From contig CADCLH010000080.1 in NCBI GenBank assembly GCA_902802215.1, positions 1 to 14,782 of the forward strand: a stretch of DNA of 14,782 bases. Direction: 5' to 3'. The notes below the pieces were generated by a model, which was given only the letters and a program-made list of their open reading frames with translations, did not search any database and was not told where the DNA came from. A program made the translations under genes and the position numbers. Shown one piece after another: positions 6,847 through 13,469 of the stretch. Origin of the DNA: Oscillospiraceae bacterium. Its GTDB lineage: Bacteria > Bacillota > Clostridia > Oscillospirales > Oscillospiraceae. Position 1 is the first letter of the stretch, and each line of letters opens with the position of its first letter.

Positions 6847-9241
6847 ATGAGATACGATTTTGCCGCCATTGAAAAGAAATGGCAGGACCGCTGGGAAGTC
6901 AGCAAGCCCTATGCCGCGATCACCGGAGACCCGAGACCCAAGTTCTACGGCCTGATCGAGTTCCCCTATCCCTCGGGCGCCGGCCTGCACGTCGGCCATC
7001 CGAGACCCTTCACCGCCATCGACATCGTCACCCGCAAAAAGAGGATGGAGGGCTACAACGTCCTGTTCCCGATCGGCTTCGACGCCTTCGGCCTGCCGAC
7101 CGAGAACTACGCCATCAAGAACCACATCCATCCCGCCATCGTCACCAAGCAGAATATCGAGAACTTTACCCGTCAGCTCAAAATGCTGGGCTACGGCTTC
7201 GACTGGGACCGCGTCGTGGACACGACCGACCCCACCTATTACAAGTGGACCCAGTGGATCTTCCTGCAGATGTTCAAAAACGGGCTGGCCTACAAGACCA
7301 CCATGCCCATCAACTGGTGCCCGAGCTGCAAGGTCGGTCTGGCCAACGAGGAGGTCGTCGAGGGCGTGTGCGAGCGCTGCGGCACCCCCGTCGTCCGCAA
7401 GGAGAAAAGCCAGTGGATGCTCCGCATCACCAAGTACGCCGACCGCCTGATCGACGATCTGGACGATCTGGACTATATCGAGCGCGTCAAGGTCCAGCAG
7501 AAGAACTGGATCGGCCGCTCCACCGGCTGCGAGGTCACCTTCAAGACCAACACCCCCGACGAGATCACGGTCTTCACGACCCGCGCCGACACGCTCTTCG
7601 GCGTGACCTATATGGTCATCTCCCCGGAGCACCCGCTGCTGAAGAAGTGGCAGGACCGCATCGCCAACTGGGACGAGGTCGCCGCCTATCAGGAGGCCGC
7701 CGCCCGCAAGTCCGACTTCGAGCGCGGCGAGCTGAACAAGGACAAGACCGGCGTGAAGCTCGAGGGCATCGAGGTCATCAATCCCGCGACTCAAGAGGTC
7801 GTGCCGATGTTCGTCTCCGACTACGTCCTCATGGGCTACGGCACCGGCATCGTCATGGGCGTGCCCGGCCACGACCAGCGCGACTGGGAGTTCGCCACCA
7901 AGTTCGGCCTGCCCATCATCGAGGTCGTCTCCGGCGGCGACATCACCAAGGAGGCCTTCGTCTCCAAGGACGAGAACGCCGTCATGGTCAACTCCGGCTT
8001 CCTCAACGGCATGACCGTCAAGGAGGCCATCCCCGCCATGAAGGCCTACGCCGTCGAGCAGGGCTGGGGCAGGGAGAAGGTCAACTTCAAGCTGCGCGAC
8101 TGGGTCTTCACCCGCCAGCGCTACTGGGGCGAGCCCATCCCCCTCGTCAACTGCGAGAAGTGCGGCTGGGTCCCCATCCCCGAGAGCGAGCTGCCCCTCG
8201 TCCTGCCCCAGGTCGAGAGCTACGAGCCCACCGACGACGGCGAGTCCCCGCTGAGCAAAATGACCGACTGGGTCAACACCACCTGCCCCTGCTGCGGCGG
8301 CCCCGCCAAGCGCGAGACCGACACCATGCCCAACTGGGCCGGCTCCTGCTGGTACTTCCTGCGCTATATGGACCCGCACAACGACTCCGCGCCCGTCAGC
8401 CACGAGGCCGAGGACTACTGGGGTCCGGTCGACTGGTACAACGGCGGCATGGAGCACACCACGCTGCATCTGCTCTACAGTCGCTTCTGGCACAAGTTCC
8501 TCTACGACATCGGCGTCGTGCACACCAAGGAGCCCTACGCCAAGCGCACCTCCCACGGCATGATCCTGGGCCGCAACCCCCACTATGTCGGCCCTCGGTC
8601 AAGATGTCCAAGTCCCTCGGCAACGTCGTCAACCCCGACGACGTCGTCAAGGCCTACGGCGCCGACACGATGCGCGTGTATATCATGTTCATCGGCGACT
8701 TCGAGAAGACCGCCACCTGGTCCGACGAGGCCGTCAAGGGCTCCAAGCGCTTCCTGGACCGCTGCTGGAACCTGATGGAGCTGGCAAAGGACGATTTCGC
8801 CGTCACGCATAAGAACGAGGCGATCATCCACAAGACCATCAAGAAGGTCGGCGAGGATATCGACACCCTCAAGATGAACACCGCCATCGCCCAGCTCATG
8901 ACCATGGTCAACGAGTTCTACGCCAACGGCTGCACCAAGGGCGATCTCGAATACCTGTGCATGCTGCTCTCCCCGTTCGCCCCGCACATCGCCGAGGAGA
9001 TGTGGGAGCAGCTCGGCTTCGCCGCGAAGCACGGCAAGATGGCCATGCAGATGCCCTGGCCGCAGTTCGACGAGGCCAAGACCGTCGACGCCGAGCGCGA
9101 AATGGCCGTGCAGGTCAACGGCAAGCTCCGCTCCACCATCATCGTCCCCGCCGACGCCGACGAGGAGACCGTATGCAGCTCGTCAAGACCATCGTCGTCA
9201 AGAACAAGATCGTCAACCTGATCCTCAAGCCGGCGAAGTGA
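6847..9241 (+). pseudogene. leuS: Leucyl-tRNA synthetase, disrupted by two frameshifting lesions
   Basis: Class I leucyl-tRNA synthetase: charges tRNA-Leu with leucine in the cytoplasm. Visible parts are the HIGH-type motif in YPSGAGLHVGHP (HVGH at residues 48-51), a zinc module with CPSC and CERC, the CP1 editing domain (TTRADTLFGVTY and GHDQRDWEF), KMSKS within VKMSKSLGNVVNPDD, and the anticodon-binding region. The frame breaks around 8590-8600. One extra C in the CCC run at 8592-8594 would give HYVGPSVKMSKS, so a 1-nt loss is the simplest explanation. A second break lies at 9170-9173: DADEETV is followed at once, in another frame, by MQLVKTIVVKNKIVNL. The 15-20 residues normally found between these two segments are missing, so roughly 50 nt seem deleted. 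Start ATG 6847 has AGGAAG at 6829-6834, a rather long spacing. An essential gene broken twice is implausible unless another copy exists; assembly error is likely. Confidence 0.9.
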
Positions 9242-9285
9242 GCCGCACATCGGCGCTTCCAGCAAAGCGGGCGGAAAAGTAATCA

Positions 9286-9314
9286 TTGACAATTTCTGTT
9301 TCCTCCTGTATAAT
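9286..9314 (+). promoter_or_regulatory. Perfect-consensus sigma-A promoter of rpsU
   Basis: TTGACA (9286-9291), a 17-nt spacer and TATAAT (9309-9314) match the housekeeping consensus exactly. A start near 9321 would give a leader of about 60 nt before the rpsU start codon. It uncouples rpsU from the leuS operon. Confidence 0.92.
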
Positions 9315-9320
9315 ACCCAT

Positions 9321-9362
9321 GCTAAAAGCCAATTCATTGGCCCTTAAAGCGCCGCAAGGCGT
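9321..9362 (+). promoter_or_regulatory. Structured 5' leader of rpsU
   Basis: Two hairpins lie between the promoter and the ribosome binding site. GCCAA/TTGGC (9328-9332 with 9337-9341) has a 4-nt loop. GCGCC/GGCGT (9349-9353 with 9358-9362) is capped by GCAA, a GNRA tetraloop. The second ends 5 nt before the purine-rich GGAGGGAGGG at 9367-9376. Ribosomal protein genes are often autoregulated through such leaders; that role is inference here. Confidence 0.4.
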
Positions 9363-9382
9363 ATTTGGAGGGAGGGAAATAC

Positions 9383-9560
9383 ATGTCTGAAATCTACGTC
9401 AAGGAGAATGAGTCTCTCGTTGAAGAGATTCAAACGCAGCTGCGCGAAGTCCGGCGTCCTGGCCGATCTGAGAAAGAAAGAGTACTATCAGAGCCCCAGC
9501 GTCAAGCGCCGCAAGAAATCCGAGGCCGCCCGCAAGAACAAGAACAAGCGCTACTACTGA
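9383..9560 (+). pseudogene. rpsU: 30S ribosomal protein S21, frameshifted by an apparent 8-nt deletion
   Basis: S21 is a small basic 30S protein. ATG 9383 follows a strong GGAGGGAGGG and gives MSEIYVKENESL, the normal S21 N terminus. From about 9420 the S21 sequence continues in a different frame: LKRFKRSCAKSGVLADLRKK, EYYQSPSVKRRKKSEAARK and KNKRYY, ending at TGA 9558-9560. In the family three residues (such as xxA) join NESL to LRRFKRS. Here only one base lies between CTC (9416-9418) and TTG (9420-9422), so 8 nt are missing. With them restored the protein would be 61 residues, the expected size. The uninterrupted frame from ATG 9383 does not resemble S21 after residue 12 and runs past 9560 into the terminator. 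Independent promoter and terminator make this a monocistronic unit. Confidence 0.9.
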
Positions 9561-9570
9561 TAGCATCAAA

Positions 9571-9595
9571 CCCCGCCGATTTTCGGCGGGGTTTT
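9571..9595 (+). terminator. Rho-independent terminator of rpsU
   Basis: CCCCGCCGA (9571-9579) pairs with TCGGCGGGG (9583-9591) around a TTT loop and is followed by TTTT. It lies 10 nt after the S21 stop. Confidence 0.93.
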
Positions 9596-9609
9596 CATCT
9601 TCATGTAAG

Positions 9610-9641
9610 AAAACATCCCGGTCTTTCGACCGGGATGTTTT
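9610..9641 (-). terminator. Terminator of the sortase gene (bidirectional hairpin)
   Basis: A 14-bp perfect stem (9610-9623 with 9628-9641) has a 4-nt loop, TTTC on the plus strand and GAAA on the minus strand. Its arms end in AAAA/TTTT, so it can stop transcription from either side. It starts 6 nt after the sortase stop codon and backs up the rpsU terminator in this convergent gap. Confidence 0.92.
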
Positions 9642-9647
9642 GTCGGA

Positions 9648-10439
9648 TCAGTGGATCTGGGTCAGCTTGCCGACCACGACGTAGCGGCCGTCGTCGATCT
9701 CGTAGGTGCAGGTGGAGAGGGTGACGATCTTGTCCTTGGGCCCGACCTCGACGTCGGACTCGAAGGTGGACAGGTCCTTGCACAGCTCGATATGCGCGGC
9801 GAACTGCTCCTCGGACTCGAACTGGCCGGCGTAGGCGAAGGAGGTCGGCTCGGTCACGAAGCCCGCGATCAGGTCAAGGCGATAGTTGAACTCGGGCGTG
9901 GAGATGTACATGACCGGGTGCTGCGGGTAGTAGTCCGCCTCGCGGTAGTTGCGCAGCGTGGCGAACATCGAGCCGTCGTTCATGTTGTGCCCGTAAATGC
10001 AGGTGTTCTGATCGGAGAAGTCGGAGGCGTTGCGGCAGTCGATGAAGATCGTGCCGTTGGCGTTGACCGTGTCGGGCGGGATGTGGTCGATGTAGTAGAA
10101 GTTGTTGTCCGTGTAGGCGATCGGGTAGTTGATCTTGGTGTCCGGGCAGTAGATGTACGCCACATAGTCGGTGCTGGTGTTGCGCAGCGTCTCAAAATCA
10201 ACCGTGATCGGAGAGACCTCGGGATCGATGTCGGGCTTCTTCTTTTCCTCGGGCACGGGCGTGGGGGAGGCGACAACCGTCACGACCGTCTGGGAAATCT
10301 CCGTATAGGTCTCCTCCGCTTCTTTATAGCCCCTGAGCGTGGAGATAATGCGGTAGGCGCTGTACGCGAACACGCAGATCAATACCACACAGAGAACGAT
10401 CAATATCTTCTTCAGATTCTTGTTGAGAAATTCCTTCAT
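9648..10439 (-). CDS. srtB: Class B sortase
   Basis: Membrane-anchored cysteine transpeptidase that attaches sorting-signal proteins to the cell wall. The 263-residue product has a short basic N terminus, one membrane segment (about 11-31, KILIVLCVVLICVFAYSAY) and a charged/proline-rich stalk. The sortase barrel runs from about 75 to the end. Catalytic residues by motif are His151 in IYGHNM, Cys244 in TLSTCTYE and Arg252 in DGRYVVVG; the TLSTCT form and overall length fit class B. ATG 10439 was preferred to an upstream in-frame ATG (10478) because the membrane helix then starts at the usual distance, and the upstream ATG lies in the promoter region. It stands alone: no substrate or pilin gene is in the window, so the target is unknown. 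Its own promoter and terminator suggest a single-gene unit. Confidence 0.93.
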   Translation of the reverse strand: MKEFLNKNLKKILIVLCVVLICVFAYSAYRIISTLRGYKEAEETYTEISQTVVTVVASPTPVPEEKKKPDIDPEVSPITVDFETLRNTSTDYVAYIYCPDTKINYPIAYTDNNFYYIDHIPPDTVNANGTIFIDCRNASDFSDQNTCIYGHNMNDGSMFATLRNYREADYYPQHPVMYISTPEFNYRLDLIAGFVTEPTSFAYAGQFESEEQFAAHIELCKDLSTFESDVEVGPKDKIVTLSTCTYEIDDGRYVVVGKLTQIH

Positions 10440-10476
10440 GTGAGCTCTCGCCTTCCTTTTTCGTAAAGCTGCGGCC

Positions 10477-10482
10477 ATTATA
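10477..10482 (-). promoter_or_regulatory. -10 box of the sortase promoter
   Basis: TATAAT reads on the minus strand at 10482-10477, about 38 nt before the sortase start codon. No good -35 box is found at 17 nt: the hexamer there is TTTTCT, inside the T-run of the upstream metQ terminator. The promoter may therefore be weak or activator-dependent. Confidence 0.55.
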
Positions 10483-10499
10483 CACCATTCCGCGCAAAA

Positions 10500-10545
10500 A
10501 GAAAAGCCCCTTTCGTAACAAATTTGTTACGAAAGGGGCTTTTCT
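10500..10545 (-). terminator. 46-bp perfect palindrome, terminator of metNIQ
   Basis: Every base from 10500 to 10545 pairs with its mirror position, giving 23 bp per arm with no spacer (half-site reads AGAAAAGCCCCTTTCGTAAC then AAA). On the minus strand it lies 27 nt after the metQ stop and runs into CTTTTCTTTTT, a good U-tract. It also separates metQ from the sortase promoter. Confidence 0.88.
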
Positions 10546-10572
10546 GAAAAAATTCTGTAAATTATTCCGGGG

Positions 10573-11442
10573 TCAGAAGATCGCGACCACGGCGCCGTTG
10601 TAGGTCGAAGCGATGAAGTCCTTGACCGCGTCGGTCTGAAGGGCCTTCACAAGGGCCTGGGTCTTCTCGCTGTTCTCGTCGCCCGCGCGGACGGCGATGA
10701 GGTTGGCGTAGTACTGGGCGGCGTCGCCGGAGGCGTCCTCGACCGCCAGCGCGTTCTCGACGTGCAGGCCCGCGCCCAGCGCGTAGTTGCCGTTGATGAC
10801 GGCGACGGTGCCAGCGTTGCTGTTTTCAAGCTGGGCGGGAACGGTGTCGGCCTGGACCGGGGTGACGACAAAGCCGTGGTCGTCGACGATGTCGAGGTGG
10901 GTGACGCCCTTCTCGGCGGTGGCGTCGGCGGGCAGCTCGATCAGGCCCTCCTGCTGGAGCAGGAGCAGGGCGCGGGTCTCGTTGGAGTCGTCGGCGGGGA
11001 TGAGGATGGTCGTGCCGGCGGCGATGTCGGAGACCTTGTCAACGCCGTTGCCGTAGAGGCCGAAGGGCTCGTAGTGAATCAGGCCGGCGGAGACCAGGTG
11101 CGTGCCGTTGGACTCGTTGAAGTAGTTCAGGTAGGGGGTGTGCTGGAAGTAGTTGGCGTCGAGCTGGCCGTCCTCCAGGGCGGTGTTGGGCAGGATGTAG
11201 TCGTCGTAAATCACGATCTGGAGGTCATAGCCCTCGGCCGCGAGCGCGTCCTTGACCTGCTCGAGGATCTCGGCGTGCGGGGTGGAGCTGGCGCCGACCA
11301 CGATCTTGACGGGTTCGGCAGGGGCGGCAGCGGGAGCTTCCGTGGCAGCGGGGGCGGCGGTCGCGGCGGGGGCAGAGGAGCCGCAGGCGGCGAGCGCGAG
11401 AACGATGACGACGGTCAGAAGCAGAGCGGTGAGCTTTTTCAT
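10573..11442 (-). CDS. metQ: Methionine ABC transporter substrate-binding lipoprotein MetQ
   Basis: NlpA/MetQ-family lipoprotein that captures methionine outside the cell and delivers it to MetNI. A signal peptide with lipobox LALAAC predicts lipidation at Cys20. An Ala/Pro-rich linker (about 22-43) follows, then the binding domain from VKIVVGASSTPHAEIL. Family stretches include DGQLDANYFQHTPYL, HYEPFGLYG and TILIPADDSNETRALLLLQ. Length 289 residues is normal. Ribosome binding site AGGAGG lies about 8 nt before ATG 11442. It is third in the metN-metI-metQ order, 138 nt after metI, and that gap holds the 14-bp repeats. Substrate specificity for methionine comes from the family and from the Met-rich leader upstream; other amino acids (such as cystine) cannot be excluded. 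Confidence 0.93.
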   Translation of the reverse strand: MKKLTALLLTVVIVLALAACGSSAPAATAAPAATEAPAAAPAEPVKIVVGASSTPHAEILEQVKDALAAEGYDLQIVIYDDYILPNTALEDGQLDANYFQHTPYLNYFNESNGTHLVSAGLIHYEPFGLYGNGVDKVSDIAAGTTILIPADDSNETRALLLLQQEGLIELPADATAEKGVTHLDIVDDHGFVVTPVQADTVPAQLENSNAGTVAVINGNYALGAGLHVENALAVEDASGDAAQYYANLIAVRAGDENSEKTQALVKALQTDAVKDFIASTYNGAVVAIF

Positions 11443-11462
11443 GTTTTGTTCCTCCTATTTGG

Positions 11463-11532
11463 ATACATAAGATTATTTACATATTTCTATTTACATAGTA
11501 TTAATGACATAATTCGGTTTACATAAGTTATA
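11463..11532 (-). repeat. Five 14-bp direct repeats between metI and metQ
   Basis: On the plus strand ACATA occurs at 11465, 11479, 11493, 11507 and 11521, exactly 14 bp apart, within degenerate units resembling TTACATAAGTTTAT. The array is AT-rich against a GC-rich background. On the mRNA (minus) strand each unit ends in AUGU; three units read AUGUAA, a start codon followed at once by a stop. The AUG of the last unit opens a 9-codon ORF whose UGA overlaps the metQ AUG. No ribosome binding site precedes these AUGs. The array ends about 20 nt before the metQ start, so it may affect metQ translation or bind a regulator. Function unknown. Confidence 0.8.
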
Positions 11533-11580
11533 CCCTGCACATTCGCAGCTTACACAGTCCGGTATAGATCATAAGGCACC

Positions 11581-12258
11581 TCACTTGATTCGTTTATCGG
11601 TTTTCCGCTCGACGGCGGTGCCGATGATTTGGATGAGCTGGACGATCAGTACGGTCAGGAACACGCAGATCCAGGTGATGTCGCCGTTGGAGCGCTGGTG
11701 GCCGTAGATGACGGCGATCTGGCCGAGACCGGTCCCGCCGATCGTGGCGGCCATGGCCGAGTAGCCGAGGATCGTGACCATGGAGATCACCGCGCCGTGG
11801 ATGAGGGCGGGCTTGGCCTCGGGCAGCAGGACCTTCCGGATGATCTGGAAGTTCGTGCAGCCCATGGACTGGGCCGCCTCGATGACGCCGTCGGAGACCT
11901 CCTTGACCGAGGACTCGACCATGCGGGCCACATAGGGCGCGGCGGCGATGACCAGCATGACGATGACCGCGCCGTTGCCGAGGCTCGTGCCGAGGATGAA
12001 CTTGGCCACCGGGAGCATCGCCACCATCAGGATCACGAAGGGGATGGAGCGGAAGAAATTCACGATCAGACCGAGGATACGGTTGAGCCAGGGCATCGGA
12101 CGGATGCCGTTTTTGTCGGTGACGCAGAGGATCACGCCGAGCGGCAGGCCGATCGCATAGGCGATCAGGGAGGAGAGGAGCGTCATGTACAGGGTCTCCC
12201 AGACGCCGAGCTGGATCAGGCCCTTGTCCCAGAGCTTGTAGAACATCTCGCTGAGCAT
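11581..12258 (-). CDS. metI: Methionine ABC transporter permease MetI
   Basis: Inner-membrane permease of the MetNIQ importer, 225 residues, with about five hydrophobic helices (first near 23-46, last near 195-214). The cytoplasmic coupling (EAA) loop is EAAQSMGCTNFQIIRKVLLP at residues 128-147, followed by PALIHG. ATG 12258 overlaps the metN TGA by one base, and AGGAGGAAG at the end of metN serves as its ribosome binding site, so translation should be coupled. It belongs to the metNIQ operon. Family assignment is strong; methionine specificity is inferred from the whole operon. Confidence 0.94.
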   Translation of the reverse strand: MLSEMFYKLWDKGLIQLGVWETLYMTLLSSLIAYAIGLPLGVILCVTDKNGIRPMPWLNRILGLIVNFFRSIPFVILMVAMLPVAKFILGTSLGNGAVIVMLVIAAAPYVARMVESSVKEVSDGVIEAAQSMGCTNFQIIRKVLLPEAKPALIHGAVISMVTILGYSAMAATIGGTGLGQIAVIYGHQRSNGDITWICVFLTVLIVQLIQIIGTAVERKTDKRIK

Positions 12259-13247
12259 CAGACTTCCTCCTTCCAGGTGACGGGGCTGTTTTTGAGCCAG
12301 GAGATGATCTTCTCGGCCTGGTGCTCGTCGTTGGGCAGCTCGATAATCATATGCCCGTAAATGATGCCCTCATACTCCTTGGTGTCGGCAAAGATGATGT
12401 TGACCGGCGCCTGACAGTCGAGCGTCATCTTGCTGATGACGGGCTCCTGCGAATACTCCCCGTCGAAGATCAGGCGGAGCTTCTTGCCGCCGCTGGTGTC
12501 GATGGCCGCGCGGTCCTGCGGGAGGATCAGCTCGCGCGCGATCTCGGAGCGCGGACTTGTGAACACGTCGGCGACGCGGCCCATCTCGGCGATGCGGCTC
12601 TGGTCGATGACGGCGACCCGGTCGCAGATCTGGTCGATGACCTTCATCTCGTGGGTGATGACCACGATCGTGACCCCGAGCTCGCGGTTGATGCGGCGCA
12701 GCAGCTCCAGAATGGAGCGCGTGGTGTTCGGGTCCAGGGCGGAGGTCGCCTCGTCGCACAGCAGGTAGCGGGGATCGGTGGCGAGCGCACGGGCGATGGC
12801 CACGCGCTGCTTCTGTCCTCCGGAGAGCTGGGCGGGGTAGGCGTCCGCCTTGTCCTCCAGTCCCACGACCTGCAAAAGCCCCCGCGCTTTCTCCTGCGCG
12901 GCCCTGCGTCCGACGCCGGAGATCTCCAGCGGGAAGGTGACGTTTCGGAGGACGCTGCGCTGCTCGAGAAGGTTGAAGCCCTGGAAGATCATCGAGATCC
13001 TGCGGCGCATTTGCAGCAGCTCTGCCCGCGGCAGGGCGGTCATATCCTTTCCGTCGATGACGACCCGGCCGGAGCTGGGACGCTCGAGCAGGTTGATGCA
13101 GCGCACCAGCGTGCTTTTGCCCGCGCCGGACAGGCCGATGATGCCGAAGATCTCGCCGTCCCGGATCGTCAGATTGACGTCCCGCAGCGCCTCCACGTCG
13201 CCGGAGGCCGCGGAGTAGGTCTTGCTCAGGTCAATGAGCTCTATCAT
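12258..13247 (-). CDS. metN: Methionine ABC transporter ATP-binding protein MetN
   Basis: ATPase driving the MetNIQ importer. The 329-residue product has Walker A GLSGAGKST (38-46), the Q-loop region MIFQGFNLL (86-94), signature LSGGQ (141-145), Walker B YLLCDEATSALD (161-172) and switch His199. A C-terminal ligand-binding NIL domain spans about 255-325. In E. coli this domain senses intracellular methionine and inhibits transport. The start was placed at 13247 because MIELIDLSKTYS is the family N terminus and GAAAGGAAA lies upstream; an in-frame start at 13295 would fall inside the terminator hairpin. First gene of the operon, directly downstream of the leader peptide and attenuator. Confidence 0.96.
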   Translation of the reverse strand: MIELIDLSKTYSAASGDVEALRDVNLTIRDGEIFGIIGLSGAGKSTLVRCINLLERPSSGRVVIDGKDMTALPRAELLQMRRRISMIFQGFNLLEQRSVLRNVTFPLEISGVGRRAAQEKARGLLQVVGLEDKADAYPAQLSGGQKQRVAIARALATDPRYLLCDEATSALDPNTTRSILELLRRINRELGVTIVVITHEMKVIDQICDRVAVIDQSRIAEMGRVADVFTSPRSEIARELILPQDRAAIDTSGGKKLRLIFDGEYSQEPVISKMTLDCQAPVNIIFADTKEYEGIIYGHMIIELPNDEHQAEKIISWLKNSPVTWKEEV

Positions 13248-13267
13248 GCCGACTGTTTCCTTTCGAG

Positions 13268-13310
13268 AAAATAGAAAACGGCCCGGAAAACCCACATTGT
13301 TTTCCGGGCC
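13268..13310 (-). terminator. Attenuator terminator upstream of metN
   Basis: A 12-bp perfect stem GGCCCGGAAAAC/GTTTTCCGGGCC (13299-13310 with 13280-13291) and a 7-nt loop are followed on the minus strand by GTTTTCTATTTTCTC. It lies between the leader-peptide stop and metN, so it would stop transcription before the structural genes. That placement, not after a gene but before the first cistron, marks it as an attenuator. Confidence 0.88.
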
Positions 13311-13314
13311 ATGT

Positions 13315-13332
13315 TGATTGTCAGATCAATCA
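13315..13332 (-). promoter_or_regulatory. Small hairpin at the leader-peptide stop codon
   Basis: TGATTG (minus, 13332-13327) pairs with CAATCA (13320-13315) across a 6-nt loop. The 5' arm contains the UGA stop of the leader ORF. It sits 4 nt upstream of the attenuator stem. A terminating ribosome would open it; a role in timing the switch is inference. Confidence 0.5.
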
Positions 13333-13440
13333 GATGGAGCGAGAACAAGGCGAGTCATGTTTTTGGGCGCGCATCATCATGCACATGCGGAACATGCACA
13401 TCTCCATCATCATGCTGTTGGCGGAGCAGATACGCATCAT
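13330..13440 (-). CDS. Methionine-rich leader peptide of the metNIQ operon
   Basis: A 36-codon ORF on the minus strand starts with tandem ATG codons (13440 and 13437) and ends at TGA 13332-13330. Eleven of the 36 residues are Met (1, 2, 10-12, 14, 16, 19, 21-23) and four are Cys (5, 15, 20, 32). The core, residues 10-24, reads MMMEMCMFRMCMMMR. AAAGGAG lies 7 nt before the first ATG, an excellent ribosome binding site. A perfect-consensus promoter starts transcription about 23-25 nt upstream of the ORF, and an intrinsic terminator sits 20 nt downstream of its stop, before the methionine importer genes. By analogy with trp/his/leu leader peptides, stalling at Met codons when Met-tRNA is scarce should prevent termination. 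An alternative is a Met/Cys-rich metal-binding micropeptide, but the context argues against it. I recognise no named family. Confidence 0.85.
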   Translation of the reverse strand: MMRICSANSMMMEMCMFRMCMMMRAQKHDSPCSRSI

Positions 13441-13469
13441 GACCCGACTCCTTTCTCTGAGTTGTCCGC

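Noticed and set aside
7850..7890. Unusual LeuRS editing-site sequence (VMGVPGHDQRDWEF)
   Set aside because: It looked altered, but E. coli LeuRS also has PGHDQRD as I recall, so this is normal variation.
8580..8600. Programmed ribosomal frameshift in leuS
   Set aside because: No slippery heptamer followed by a stimulatory element is evident, programmed shifting is not known for leuS, and a second lesion downstream would still break the gene.
9254..9269. Hairpin after leuS (CGCTT/AAGCG) as a terminator
   Set aside because: Only 5 bp, followed by G/A-rich sequence with no T-run.
9365..9724. 119-codon ORF running through rpsU and past its terminator
   Set aside because: It exists only because rpsU is frameshifted; beyond residue 12 of S21 it has no recognisable sequence and it crosses two terminators.
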